Shown one piece after another: positions 17,903 through 27,269 of a stretch of 64,000 nt of DNA (position 1 is its first letter; each line of letters begins with the position of its first letter). The notes under the pieces are model-generated. The model was not told the DNA's origin. It saw nothing but the letters and a program-made list of their open reading frames with translations, and did no database searches. Made by a program: the position numbers and the translations under genes. Source of the stretch: Pseudoalteromonas sp. XMcav2-N (lineage in GTDB: Bacteria; Pseudomonadota; Gammaproteobacteria; Enterobacterales; Alteromonadaceae); contig NZ_JAMXSF010000012.1 in NCBI RefSeq assembly GCF_024124545.1, forward strand, positions 62,001 to 126,000, in the 5' to 3' direction.

Positions 17903-18972
17903 CAGTGCCCTATTAGCTGGCCTAAGGTGTCATCAGATACGTCGTCCACCAACTGACATTCGCCAAGCGAAGTTGGTATGATAAAGCGGATCTTACCTTG
18001 CTTGTTTTTCTTATCTTTACGCATGTGGGAAATAAACTGTGCCGTTGTCATAGACTCTGGCGCTGCAATCGGCAGTTGATACATTTCCAGCAACGCAGCA
18101 ATTCGCGCCACTTCAATGTCTGTCAACGCACCTCTTGACTGCGCCAATCGGGCAGCAAGCATCATGCCCGCAGCGACTGCCTCACCATGTAACCAAACAC
18201 CATAGCCCATCTGCGCTTCAATGGCATGACCAAACGTATGCCCCAAATTAAGCAGCGCACGCAGGCCTGCTTCCTTCTCGTCTTGCGCCACAATCTCGGC
18301 CTTAATAGCACAACAGCGGTGGATCACTTGCATCAGCAACTCGGTGTCCAGGCTTTGTAATGCCCTGCTATTGTGCTCAAGCACAGTCAGGAAGGCTTTG
18401 TCGTAGATCAGACCATATTTGATCACTTCAGCCATACCAGCGGCAAACTCTCTAGGTGGCAGGCTTTGTAGCGTGTTGGTATCAATAAACACCGCTTTAG
18501 GCTGATAGAAAGCGCCTATCATGTTTTTGCCTAGCGGGTGATTGACAGCCGTTTTGCCACCAACCGATGAATCGACCTGAGATAGCAAGGTTGTGGGGAT
18601 CTGAATAAATGGCACACCGCGTTGATAACACGCCGCAACAAATCCGGTCAAATCACCCACGACACCACCACCTAAGGCGATCAGGCAAGTATCCCGGCCA
18701 CAATTATGCTCAAGTAAGAATGCATTAACGCGCTCAAACCACTCAAGTGTTTTGTACTGCTCACCATCAGGAATACAGAAATGAAGTGGGTTTGTGCCAT
18801 CCAACTGCATTAGTAAACTGTCGAGATACAGAGGTGCAACCGTCTCGTTGCTAATGATGACGGGGCGCGCATTGCCAATATGCTGCAATAACCGCCCCTT
18901 ATCGGAGAGAAGATCTTGGCCAATATAGATAGGATAGCTACGCTCGTTTAAATCGACTTTTAATTCAAGCAT
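17902..18972 (-). CDS. aroB: 3-dehydroquinate synthase
   Basis: NAD- and metal-dependent enzyme of 356 residues forming 3-dehydroquinate from DAHP, the second step of the shikimate pathway. The glycine-rich [15 protein letters not shown], the [19 protein letters not shown] segment, and the metal-binding [12 protein letters not shown] and [10 protein letters not shown] motifs are all present. It follows aroK by 30 bp and overlaps damX by one base. The order aroK-aroB-damX-dam is conserved in enterics and vibrios. Confidence 0.97.
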   Translation of the reverse strand: MLELKVDLNERSYPIYIGQDLLSDKGRLLQHIGNARPVIISNETVAPLYLDSLLMQLDGTNPLHFCIPDGEQYKTLEWFERVNAFLLEHNCGRDTCLIALGGGVVGDLTGFVAACYQRGVPFIQIPTTLLSQVDSSVGGKTAVNHPLGKNMIGAFYQPKAVFIDTNTLQSLPPREFAAGMAEVIKYGLIYDKAFLTVLEHNSRALQSLDTELLMQVIHRCCAIKAEIVAQDEKEAGLRALLNLGHTFGHAIEAQMGYGVWLHGEAVAAGMMLAARLAQSRGALTDIEVARIAALLEMYQLPIAAPESMTTAQFISHMRKDKKNKQGKIRFIIPTSLGECQLVDDVSDDTLGQLIGH

Positions 18973-19002
18973 GTGCTGTCACCTCCTATCTAGCCTACAT
19001 GT

Positions 19003-19521
19003 TTAGAAATCTAACTTCTCAATAATTTGATTCGCCACCACTTTGGCGCTTTGCTCATCTGTGCGTACAACGTGATCCGCTACTTCTTTATAAAGCGGTT
19101 CACGTTCGTTTGCCAGACGCACTAATACGTCGCGTGAATCTTCTTCTGTTTGTAGCAAAGGACGACGCTTATCGCGCTGTGTACGTGCTACTTGCTTTTC
19201 AATTGGAGTCTCAAGATAGACCACAATACCACGCGCAGATAGCTTGTTACGTACCTCTTTACTGATGACTGAGCCGCCGCCAGTAGCCAATACGATGCCT
19301 TGCTTTTCGGTAAGATCAGAAATCACGGTCTCTTCGCGACGACGAAACCCTTCTTCCCCTTCAATATCGAACACCCAGGAGATATCGGCCCCTGTACGGC
19401 GCTCGATTTCTTGATCTGAATCGAAGAACTCCAGATGTAATTGGTCCGCAATGTGACGACCAATCGTGCTCTTACCAGCCCCCATTGGGCCTACCAGAAA
19501 TATATTACGTTTCTCAGCCAT
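19003..19521 (-). CDS. aroK: Shikimate kinase
   Basis: P-loop kinase of 172 residues phosphorylating shikimate. Walker [10 protein letters not shown] is at residues 11-19, the shikimate-binding [13 protein letters not shown] follows, then FRRREE and the glycine-rich LATGGGSV, and the lid arginines lie in RDKRRPLL. The length and motifs fit AroK. It is the first gene after pilQ in the leftward series, with a 151-bp gap that probably contains its own promoter. Confidence 0.96.
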   Translation of the reverse strand: MAEKRNIFLVGPMGAGKSTIGRHIADQLHLEFFDSDQEIERRTGADISWVFDIEGEEGFRRREETVISDLTEKQGIVLATGGGSVISKEVRNKLSARGIVVYLETPIEKQVARTQRDKRRPLLQTEEDSRDVLVRLANEREPLYKEVADHVVRTDEQSAKVVANQIIEKLDF

Positions 19522-19672
19522 ATCTTTTTAGTACAAACGAACTCTAAAATTTGAAATAAAACCCCGCCTAACGACCTGGCCCCAAAATTAAGGAGGGGAT
19601 TATCTCAGCATTCAATGCGTGATTTCAAGTCAAAAGGCAACTTTCACGCCCATTATTATTATTTTAGTCAGA

Positions 19673-21718
19673 CTAGAGCGAGTCATGCATGATCTTAGGC
19701 GTCACAAAAATCAGTAACTCTCTCTTTTCGTTGATTTCTCGAGTGTTCCTAAATAAGACACCTAAATAAGGCACATCACCTAGTACAGGCACCTTGCTCA
19801 CCGCATTGGTCATTTCCTGCTGGTAAATACCACCCAACACGACTGTCTGACCGTTTTCTACCAATACCTGTGTTTGGATCCGTTGCGTGTTGATTGCTAC
19901 CGCCGGGCCATTGGCTGTTTGCACTGTATCACCTCGCGTATCCTGCGTTATGACAAGATCCAAAATAATTTTATTATCTGGTGTAATTTGTGGTGTCACC
20001 TCTAAACTCAACACCGCTTTTTTAAACTGCACAGTTGACGCACCACTTGAGGCTGATTCCACATACGGGATTTCGGTACCTTGCTCAATGCGTGCCGTTT
20101 TCTGGTTTGCAGTCGTGATACTCGGTGTTGCGATGATTTCACCCTTATTTTCCTGCTCCAGCGCTGACAGTTCCAAGTCTATTAAAGTCCCATCTGACAA
20201 TTTGGCAATGTGCATGCCTAAGCTGCCTGCAGGGTTTTGCACCGGCAGATTCACGTTCAAACGCTCGGTCAAGTCAGGGATAGTGCCACCGGAGAGCTTA
20301 TTGGTGGCTTCCAGAGTGCCCGAAATCGCATCGGTGCCTTGTTGGTCACTAAACCCCCAGCGGATCCCTAAATCTTCCTGAACATTATCAGATACCGTCA
20401 CCATACGAGACTCGATACGTACCTGCTTAACTGGCACATCCAGCGTCTCAACCATGCGTCTGACATTCTCAATGCTGCGTGATGTATCCTTGATCAATAA
20501 GGTATTGGTCCGCTTATCAACCGATACACTGCCGCGCAAGCTGATGATCGAGTTTTCATCTGTTTTTAGCAGATCAGCAAACTCCTCAGCTTTGGCATAA
20601 TTGAGTTGAATATACTCGCTATATAAAGGTTCAAGTTCCTCGACCTGCCGTTTCGCCTGCAATTCTTTCGCTTCTCTGGCTGCCAACTCCTCAGACGGTG
20701 CCACCATTAAGATGGCGCCTTCCATCCGCTTGTCCAGCCCTTTAACCCGTAACACCACATCTAATGCCTGATCCCAGGGAACGCCGTCCAGACGTAGCGT
20801 AATATTCCCGGTTACTGAGTCACTCGTGACCAGGTTAAAGTTATTGGTATCGGCAATGATCTGTAGCACTGAGCGAATAGGAATGTCCTGAAAGTTCAGC
20901 GTGATCGGCTGGCCCTGATAGTTTTTCTTGTCTGTGTAAGAGAATTCCTGGTCGTCTTTTTCGACTGTCAGCGTAAAAATGTTATCCAGTTGCTGATAAT
21001 TGAATTTAAATGCCCCATTGGGCATTATCACCAGCCGGCTCTTGCCTTCTTCCCGGAACGTTTCTACCGTGCTTACAACAGTGCCAAAATCCACCACGTC
21101 AAGTTCATACAGTAACTCATCAGGGATATCGATGTGATGAAAGTCAGCAAAGATCTGCCCGCCCCGTTCCTGTACATCTATTGCTGCCTGGCTGGAGTCC
21201 AGAAATGCCAGGATCTGCGCCGCGCCTTTTTCTGTGCGCCTGAAGTCAATATTCTGGATCCGATTCATCGCACTGTGCAGTGTATCTGCCTGTGCATCAT
21301 CGCTGGCAACCGGAATAGGCTGATCAGAAACCTTAACGTAAACCAGGTTGTTCTTTACCTCGGTACGATACAGTTTGAGGGTTTTCATTTGCACACTGAG
21401 CACAAAGCCGCCATTTTCCATTCTGCTCTGGATCTGTTCAATGCCAGCCTTGTTTACTTTAAGTAATTCCAGGCTTTCCTCGAACTCAGCATCAGGAAAA
21501 AACAGCTCAATACGTGCGGGCTCGTTCATTACCTGCACTTTTGGTTCAATGGTCAGTTTTTCATCAAAAACAAGCTGCAACTCTGTTTCGCCGGTTGGCA
21601 CCGGGTTGTAACGAACATCGTACAGCATTGGCATCGCATGAGAGAACAGCGCAGTACCCATTAAAATGCCGCCCATCAGCGTTTTCACAACGTATTTGAT
21701 CCCGTCGCGCGCAATCAT
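19673..21718 (-). CDS. pilQ: Type IV pilus outer-membrane secretin PilQ
   Basis: Secretin of 681 residues that forms the outer-membrane channel through which the type IV pilus passes. A signal sequence lies within residues 1-29, then an AMIN-like beta domain (about 35-130, peptidoglycan binding) and a second one, an STN/N0 domain (near residue 275 on: ITLNFQDIPIRSVLQIIADTNN), an N1 domain, and the C-terminal secretin domain with VPVLGDVPYLGVLFRN close to the end. It is the last gene of pilMNOPQ and starts 15 bp after pilP. Confidence 0.97.
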   Translation of the reverse strand: MIARDGIKYVVKTLMGGILMGTALFSHAMPMLYDVRYNPVPTGETELQLVFDEKLTIEPKVQVMNEPARIELFFPDAEFEESLELLKVNKAGIEQIQSRMENGGFVLSVQMKTLKLYRTEVKNNLVYVKVSDQPIPVASDDAQADTLHSAMNRIQNIDFRRTEKGAAQILAFLDSSQAAIDVQERGGQIFADFHHIDIPDELLYELDVVDFGTVVSTVETFREEGKSRLVIMPNGAFKFNYQQLDNIFTLTVEKDDQEFSYTDKKNYQGQPITLNFQDIPIRSVLQIIADTNNFNLVTSDSVTGNITLRLDGVPWDQALDVVLRVKGLDKRMEGAILMVAPSEELAAREAKELQAKRQVEELEPLYSEYIQLNYAKAEEFADLLKTDENSIISLRGSVSVDKRTNTLLIKDTSRSIENVRRMVETLDVPVKQVRIESRMVTVSDNVQEDLGIRWGFSDQQGTDAISGTLEATNKLSGGTIPDLTERLNVNLPVQNPAGSLGMHIAKLSDGTLIDLELSALEQENKGEIIATPSITTANQKTARIEQGTEIPYVESASSGASTVQFKKAVLSLEVTPQITPDNKIILDLVITQDTRGDTVQTANGPAVAINTQRIQTQVLVENGQTVVLGGIYQQEMTNAVSKVPVLGDVPYLGVLFRNTREINEKRELLIFVTPKIMHDSL

Positions 21719-21733
21719 ATTTTCACCTTTTTA

Positions 21734-22270
21734 TTATTCACCGGCACCGACGTCCTCGGCTTCCACCATTTCGACTTTGCTCAAGCGCTCTTTCCAACAC
21801 CCTGTCCCATCCGGGATCAGCTCCATCAGTTCGAGATGGTCGGCCTGTACACTGACAACTTTACCGTGGTACAAGCCCATATATTCGTTTTTCTTTATTC
21901 TGAACAAGCCCTGCTCGCCAGCACGGATCAACGCCCAAATTGTCTCTCCCCGAGTAATGGTTCCTTTCATAATCAGGTTATCTAAAGCGTATTTTTCTAA
22001 GGGATCTCGTGGTCGATTCGGGTCTGGATGCAGACAGTTTTTTACTTGTACCAGTCGACTTTCAATGACTTCCGGTTGCGGTGCCACAAAAGGACTGCGT
22101 AATTTACCCGCACTGTAGGGAAAGTGCTCAAACTGTGCCATTTCGGGCATAGGATCTATGCTCGGTGTTGCGTTGGCCTGCACCCGATCGATAAATTCTT
22201 TTTGTTCTGCGGTATTATCATTACACGCTGCGAGCAATGCCAGCGGCAGCACGATGAACAGATGCCTCAT
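21734..22270 (-). CDS. pilP: Type IV pilus assembly lipoprotein PilP
   Basis: Inner-membrane lipoprotein of 178 residues that links PilN/PilO to the PilQ secretin. The lipobox LLAAC places the lipidated cysteine at residue 16. The C-terminal half holds the compact beta domain of the PilP family (MKGTITRGETIWALIRAGEQ, then a segment including MGLYHGKVVSVQADHLELME). It starts one base before the pilO stop ends, so translation is probably coupled. Confidence 0.94.
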   Translation of the reverse strand: MRHLFIVLPLALLAACNDNTAEQKEFIDRVQANATPSIDPMPEMAQFEHFPYSAGKLRSPFVAPQPEVIESRLVQVKNCLHPDPNRPRDPLEKYALDNLIMKGTITRGETIWALIRAGEQGLFRIKKNEYMGLYHGKVVSVQADHLELMELIPDGTGCWKERLSKVEMVEAEDVGAGE

Positions 22271-22872
22271 TAATCAGCCTCCTGCTCATAGCGATAGGTT
22301 TTTGCCACCACACTGAATACCAACTGATTATTACCAGCCCCTTCAATTCGAAAATCGTGCAAACTCACGATCCTTGGCAGTTGCGCCACTTTGCTGACAA
22401 ACTCGCCAAACTCATGGTATGTCCCGACCACCTCAAGATTGATAGGTAGCTCAGTGTAAAACTCTTTTTTCACTTCGGGCAGCCAGCCAATTTTTAAAAA
22501 GGTCAGTCCGCTCGATGTCCCCACATAGGTCAAATCGTCAAGCAGTCCCGGCGTTTCGTTTGAAGTCGGCAACTTTCTTAACAGCTGAGAAAACTGCGCT
22601 TCCATATCCTTCATTTGCTGACGATACAGCTCCAGGTTATTCGCGCGACCATATTTGATCCGATAACTGGTGCGCAAGTCTTCTTCTTCTTTCACTGCAT
22701 GCTCAAAATTTGCCACGGACGCAGACACTAACATGCTGTAGCCGATCACCAGCATCACAACCACAACCAGTACACAACAAATGGCTTTGACTGGCATTGG
22801 CCATTCGCCAATATTGTCCAGTTCAATCTCGTTCCAGTCGATCTCCTGCAGCGACTTCAGGTCAAATTTCAT
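22270..22872 (-). CDS. pilO: Type IV pilus alignment protein PilO
   Basis: Bitopic inner-membrane protein of 200 residues. A short cytoplasmic N-terminus is followed by one transmembrane helix (about 29-51, AICCVLVVVVMLVIGYSMLV), a coiled-coil segment (about 55-100) and a ferredoxin-like periplasmic domain. It pairs with PilN to form the alignment complex of the type IV pilus machine. It is separated from pilN by 3 bp and overlaps pilP by one base. Confidence 0.95.
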   Translation of the reverse strand: MKFDLKSLQEIDWNEIELDNIGEWPMPVKAICCVLVVVVMLVIGYSMLVSASVANFEHAVKEEEDLRTSYRIKYGRANNLELYRQQMKDMEAQFSQLLRKLPTSNETPGLLDDLTYVGTSSGLTFLKIGWLPEVKKEFYTELPINLEVVGTYHEFGEFVSKVAQLPRIVSLHDFRIEGAGNNQLVFSVVAKTYRYEQEAD

Positions 22873-22875
22873 GGC

Positions 22876-23472
22876 CTAGTTCCCCGCCTGCTTGGTCTGC
22901 GCTAATTCTGCGCGCTCTTTTTCCATTTGTGCGAACGTTTTAACGTAAAAGTTCATCGTAAAGTTACTCAGCAAGCGTTCTTCACGCTCCCCGGCAACAA
23001 TGCCCTGTAACACCGGATCTCGTAGCAAATAGGATGACTCAACCGCCCGCAGCATTTGCGATAAACGGTTATTCGATTCACTGCGTCCAATCACTTTTAT
23101 CATGTTTTGCTGACGCTCCAGGCTGGTCAGATAAACACCCGCAGGGACCACGCGCGCGACTTCGTCAATCAGCTGAGTGCCCAAGTTACGATTACTTTGC
23201 AGCTCTTCAATCAAGCGGATACGACGTTGCAGGTTTTCTTTTTGCTGATTGAGTCCCTGTATCTCGCCAATCCGCTTATCCAATTTTCTTATTTCACTTG
23301 AGAGGTAGCGATTCTTTATTTCCTGCCCTTCTCTAAGCGTATCGTAAAACGCCCCGATCCCGTACATCAGCGCCAGGCTAGCGGCAACAATCACTCCCAG
23401 AATGGTCAGGAATTTTTGTTGAGAAGCTTGCCGCTGTTGTTCCCGCCAGGGCAGTAAATTTATATGTGGCAT
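22876..23472 (-). CDS. pilN: Type IV pilus alignment protein PilN
   Basis: Bitopic inner-membrane protein of 198 residues. The N-terminus contains INLLPWRE (residues 4-11), the peptide through which PilN binds the cytoplasmic actin-like PilM. One transmembrane helix (about 23-42) precedes a coiled coil and a ferredoxin-like periplasmic domain that dimerises with PilO. The start lies inside the end of pilM (13-bp overlap). Confidence 0.96.
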   Translation of the reverse strand: MPHINLLPWREQQRQASQQKFLTILGVIVAASLALMYGIGAFYDTLREGQEIKNRYLSSEIRKLDKRIGEIQGLNQQKENLQRRIRLIEELQSNRNLGTQLIDEVARVVPAGVYLTSLERQQNMIKVIGRSESNNRLSQMLRAVESSYLLRDPVLQGIVAGEREERLLSNFTMNFYVKTFAQMEKERAELAQTKQAGN

Positions 23473-24539
23473 GATGAAAAGCTCCTCAATGCCAGACCGG
23501 TAGCAATGGCAAACTGTGCTCTGTGGTTGCTCAGTACACCTCTGTCTACTTTCGGTGCAATTTCCATATTTGCAAACGGATCCGCCACAATCGCATGAAC
23601 ACCAAGCTCATCCACCAGCAGACGATCAAGCCCTTCAACCTGAGCAGTGCCGCCTGTCAGAACAATATAGTCAACCTGCTCCTGACCGCTGGTCGTCATA
23701 AACATTTGCAATGCACGACGCACTTGCTGAAGCAACGAAGTTTGAAACGGTGCCAATACCTCAAAGGTGTAATTTGGCGGCAGATCTCCGGTGGTTTTTG
23801 CCAGCTCAGCCTGATCAAAACTCTTGTTATAATAGGCTACAATGCTATTCGTATACTGCTCGCCCCCAAATACCTGATCTCGGGTGTACAAAGTTTTGCC
23901 TGACTGCACAACGCTGACCAAAGTCACCACTGCCCCTATATCTATGATACCCACGACTTTATCATAGGCATCCGAAGGTAACTGGCCATATAAAACGTCC
24001 ACAGAACGCGCCAGTGCATAGCTTTCAACATCCACCACTTTGGCTTTTAAACCCGCTTCTTCTAACGCGCTGACCCGCGCCTGAACACTTTCAGTTCTTG
24101 CCGCAGACAGCAGCACATTGACTTTAGACGGATCCGCTTCATTCACCGTTAACTTTTCAAAGTCCAGACTCACTTCATCAAGTGGATAGGGGATCAGACT
24201 GTCAGCCTCAATGGCAATTTGCGATTCTAGTTCAGCATCGCTTAAGGATACATCCATGAAGATCATTTTGGTGATGACCGTTTGTCCTGATACGGCAACG
24301 GCAGCGAAATGCGTGGTTTTAGGCAGACGCTTGCGAATTTTACTGATGACTTTACCGACCGCTTCAATGTCCTGAATCGCTCGCTCTTTCATCGCGCCTT
24401 TAGGTAAAGGTTCAATGGCCACAGCTTCTACCCGATATCCGGCACTCGATTCAGCCAGCAAAACGGCTTTTACACAGTGTGACCCTATGTCTACCCCGAC
24501 CATCATGGGTGCTTGTTTTTTTAAGAATTGACGCAGCAT
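23460..24539 (-). CDS. pilM: Type IV pilus actin-like ATPase PilM
   Basis: Cytoplasmic actin-fold protein of 359 residues that docks on PilN and connects to the pilus motor proteins. The first phosphate loop is VGVDIGSHCVKAV (about residues 14-26); further actin-family elements are VVGIIDIGAVVTLV and VDYIVLTGGTAQVEGL. It is the first gene of pilMNOPQ and is divergent from mrcA across 224 bp, the arrangement seen in many gammaproteobacteria. A perfect palindrome ACAGTACTGT sits at 24564-24573 in that gap, with no known meaning. Confidence 0.96.
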   Translation of the reverse strand: MLRQFLKKQAPMMVGVDIGSHCVKAVLLAESSAGYRVEAVAIEPLPKGAMKERAIQDIEAVGKVISKIRKRLPKTTHFAAVAVSGQTVITKMIFMDVSLSDAELESQIAIEADSLIPYPLDEVSLDFEKLTVNEADPSKVNVLLSAARTESVQARVSALEEAGLKAKVVDVESYALARSVDVLYGQLPSDAYDKVVGIIDIGAVVTLVSVVQSGKTLYTRDQVFGGEQYTNSIVAYYNKSFDQAELAKTTGDLPPNYTFEVLAPFQTSLLQQVRRALQMFMTTSGQEQVDYIVLTGGTAQVEGLDRLLVDELGVHAIVADPFANMEIAPKVDRGVLSNHRAQFAIATGLALRSFSSCHI

Positions 24540-24763
24540 GCGATTAGCCCAAGTATCCAGAATACAGTACTGTCTTAATTAAGAGTTTAGTCATTTAGGT
24601 ACGGTTTGGCGAAAAGCGTTATACTACCTGCCAACTTTCGGCCACACTCCCATGCGCCTTAATCAGGCACAAAGTAATTTACGCAAAAATTATTAATCGT
24701 TTTTTAATCAGGATATACTAACAGCGTCCGATTGTAATTGGGAGTCTCGCTAGGGATAAATTC

Positions 24764-27211
24764 GTGAATTTATTAAAAAGATTACTACAACTTATACTGC
24801 TTTGCACGACACTGGGCCTGCTTACCCTGTTCGGCCTTTATTACTATGTTAAATCCGACATTCCCAGTGTTAAGGTTTTAAAAGATGTACAGCTGCAAAC
24901 CCCAATGCAGGTCTTTACCCGCGACGGCAAGCTGATCAATCAGTTTGGCGAGAAGCGCCGTATTCCGGTTAAAATCGACGATATTCCCGAACCTTTGCTC
25001 AAAGCCTTTTTGGCAACAGAAGATAACCGCTTTTATGATCATTTCGGCATCGACCCGATAGGCATAGTCCGTTCCTTTATCGTACTGGTCAGCACAGGTG
25101 AGAAAAAACAAGGTGCCAGTACCATCACCATGCAGTTGGCACGAAATTTCTTCCTGACCCGGGAAAAAGCCTATATTCGCAAAGTGAAAGAAATCTTCAT
25201 CGCCCTGCATATCGAGCGGCTACTGAATAAAGATGAAATTCTGGAGCTTTACCTGAATAAAATAGAACTCGGCCACCGTGCTTTTGGCATTGGCGCCGCG
25301 GCGCAGGTTTACTATGGTAAAGAACTTCATGAACTCACATTGCCACAAATGGCGATGCTGGCTGGTTTACCCAAAGCCCCTTCAGCACTTAACCCTATCC
25401 GCAATCCGCAACGGGCAAAATTACGCCGTAATGTGGTACTGGGCAGAATGCTTACCGAGGGTTATATCTCTCAGGTTCAATACAACGAAGCCACTCAGGC
25501 GCCCATCACCGCCAAACGCCATGGTGCAGAAATAGAGCTCTATGCGCCTTACATATCAGAAATGGTGCGCGCGTACATGGTGAAGACCTATGGTGAAGAT
25601 CAGGCCTATAACTCAGGCTTTAAGGTCTACACCACGGTCGAATCAGATATTCAGGCAGCGGCACAACAAGCACTAATCGACAACCTGCACGCCTATGATA
25701 TGCGACACGGCTTCCGCGGACCTGAGGCACAATACTGGCAGGCAGAAGAATTACCCTGGTCACCCCCTCAGATCCTGGAAAAGCTCCAGACGGTCAAAGA
25801 AATAGACCCTTTGCGTGCCGGAGTTGTAACCGCAGTTGACGAGCAAAGCGCAACCGTCATGTTAAAGAATGGCGCTGAGATCACTGTGCCCTGGTCTGGA
25901 TTAAAATGGGCACGCGCGTATATCACAGAACGCCGTCAGGGATTGCCACCCAAACTCGCAAGCGACATTCTGGCGCCTGGCATGCAAATCTGGGTACGTG
26001 AAACAACTCAGGACTGGCTGCTAAGCCAGCTGCCACAACCGGCTAGTGCACTGGTTTCTCTCGACCCACAAAGTGGTCGTATCAAAGCCTTAGTGGGTGG
26101 CTACAGCTTCCAGCAAAGTCAATATAACCGTGCCGTTCAGGCCAAGCGCCAGGTTGGCTCTAACATCAAGCCTTTCATTTATTCAGGCGCACTGGAAGCC
26201 GGTTATACCCTATCGACCATCATCAATGATGCTCCCATTAATCACTGGGATAAAAGTATGGGCGTGGCCTGGCGTCCCAAGAACAGTCCCGACGTTTACA
26301 GCGGCCCAATCCGTATCCGCCGCGCACTCGCTCAGTCAAAAAACGTGGTGTCGGTGCGGCTATTGAGAGGCATGGGGCTCAACGAAGCGGCCGACCATAT
26401 TCTTAAGTTTGGCTTTGATAATGAAGACATCGTACGCAGTGAGTCATTAGCTCTGGGGAGTGCTTCACTGACGCCGCTTGAAATGGCACGAGGCATGAGT
26501 GCCTTTGCCAATGGGGGCCACCTGGTCGAAACCTACTTTATCGAAAAGCTCACCGACAGTTACGGCAATGTGTTGGGCGCGGCACAGCCACTGAAAGTGT
26601 GTACTGAGGATGAGTGGGAAGTGGATCAATACACTTGTGCACCGCGGATCATCTCGGAGCAAAATGCCTTTTTAATCGCAGATGCAATGAAAAGCGTAGT
26701 CTGGGGAGGCGGCAGCTGGAAACACAAAACCGGCTGGAGTGGCACCGGCTGGCGTGCCCAGGCACTTAAACGTAAGGATCTGGCAGGGAAAACAGGAACC
26801 ACGAACAATTCTGTCGATACCTGGTTTACGGGCTTTAACCGCAACGTATTGACCACCGTATGGGTTGGATTCGATGACCCGGGTAAATCACTGGGCCGTG
26901 CTGCGTACAATGCCAACCTGGGTAAGCAACAAGTGGTTGGTGCCGAAGCCGGGGCTACCTCTGCGCTACCAGGCTGGGTGCAATTTATGCGCGCAGCGTT
27001 AGAAAACGAACCCCTGGCACCAATCGACCCACCTCCGGGTCTGGTGTCTGTGCGTATCGATCTGAAAACCGGATTACTGAGTGAGCGTAACGATCACACC
27101 AGCCGCTTTGAATATTTTGAACGGGGCACAGCACCGAGTAAATACGTGCTGGATACCGGGTCAAGTACACCATTTGAAGAGCAACTCCCGGATACCGAAG
27201 AGTTGTTCTGA
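24764..27211 (+). CDS. mrcA: Penicillin-binding protein 1A, bifunctional peptidoglycan synthase
   Basis: Inner-membrane class A PBP of 815 residues that polymerises glycan strands and cross-links peptides. After a short cytoplasmic tail and one transmembrane helix (about 8-28) comes the GT51 glycosyltransferase domain (ATEDNRFYDHFGID with its catalytic Glu; GASTITMQLARNFFL). An OB-like insertion (about 315-420) typical of PBP1A follows, then the transpeptidase domain with the Ser nucleophile in SNIKPF, SKN, and KTGTTN. The start is GTG at 24764, preceded by GGAT. It is divergent from pilM and ends at a bidirectional terminator. Confidence 0.96.
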   Translation: MNLLKRLLQLILLCTTLGLLTLFGLYYYVKSDIPSVKVLKDVQLQTPMQVFTRDGKLINQFGEKRRIPVKIDDIPEPLLKAFLATEDNRFYDHFGIDPIGIVRSFIVLVSTGEKKQGASTITMQLARNFFLTREKAYIRKVKEIFIALHIERLLNKDEILELYLNKIELGHRAFGIGAAAQVYYGKELHELTLPQMAMLAGLPKAPSALNPIRNPQRAKLRRNVVLGRMLTEGYISQVQYNEATQAPITAKRHGAEIELYAPYISEMVRAYMVKTYGEDQAYNSGFKVYTTVESDIQAAAQQALIDNLHAYDMRHGFRGPEAQYWQAEELPWSPPQILEKLQTVKEIDPLRAGVVTAVDEQSATVMLKNGAEITVPWSGLKWARAYITERRQGLPPKLASDILAPGMQIWVRETTQDWLLSQLPQPASALVSLDPQSGRIKALVGGYSFQQSQYNRAVQAKRQVGSNIKPFIYSGALEAGYTLSTIINDAPINHWDKSMGVAWRPKNSPDVYSGPIRIRRALAQSKNVVSVRLLRGMGLNEAADHILKFGFDNEDIVRSESLALGSASLTPLEMARGMSAFANGGHLVETYFIEKLTDSYGNVLGAAQPLKVCTEDEWEVDQYTCAPRIISEQNAFLIADAMKSVVWGGGSWKHKTGWSGTGWRAQALKRKDLAGKTGTTNNSVDTWFTGFNRNVLTTVWVGFDDPGKSLGRAAYNANLGKQQVVGAEAGATSALPGWVQFMRAALENEPLAPIDPPPGLVSVRIDLKTGLLSERNDHTSRFEYFERGTAPSKYVLDTGSSTPFEEQLPDTEELF

Positions 27212-27215
27212 TAGC

Positions 27216-27258
27216 CATGACTAAAAAGGCCGGTCACTGACCGGCCTTTTTAGTCATG
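27216..27258. terminator. Bidirectional terminator between mrcA and metL with 21-bp perfect arms
   Basis: Two 21-bp arms (27216-27236 and 27238-27258) are exact inverted repeats around a single C. The core is AAAAAGGCCGGTCA / TGACCGGCCTTTTT, giving a T-run on each strand, so it can stop transcription from both converging genes. Confidence 0.93.
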
Positions 27259-27269
27259 AACGGTACTGA

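Noticed and set aside
24564..24573. ACAGTACTGT palindrome between pilM and mrcA as a site for the S24 regulator
   Set aside because: It differs from TACTGTACAGTA in half-site order, so a shared regulator is not supported.
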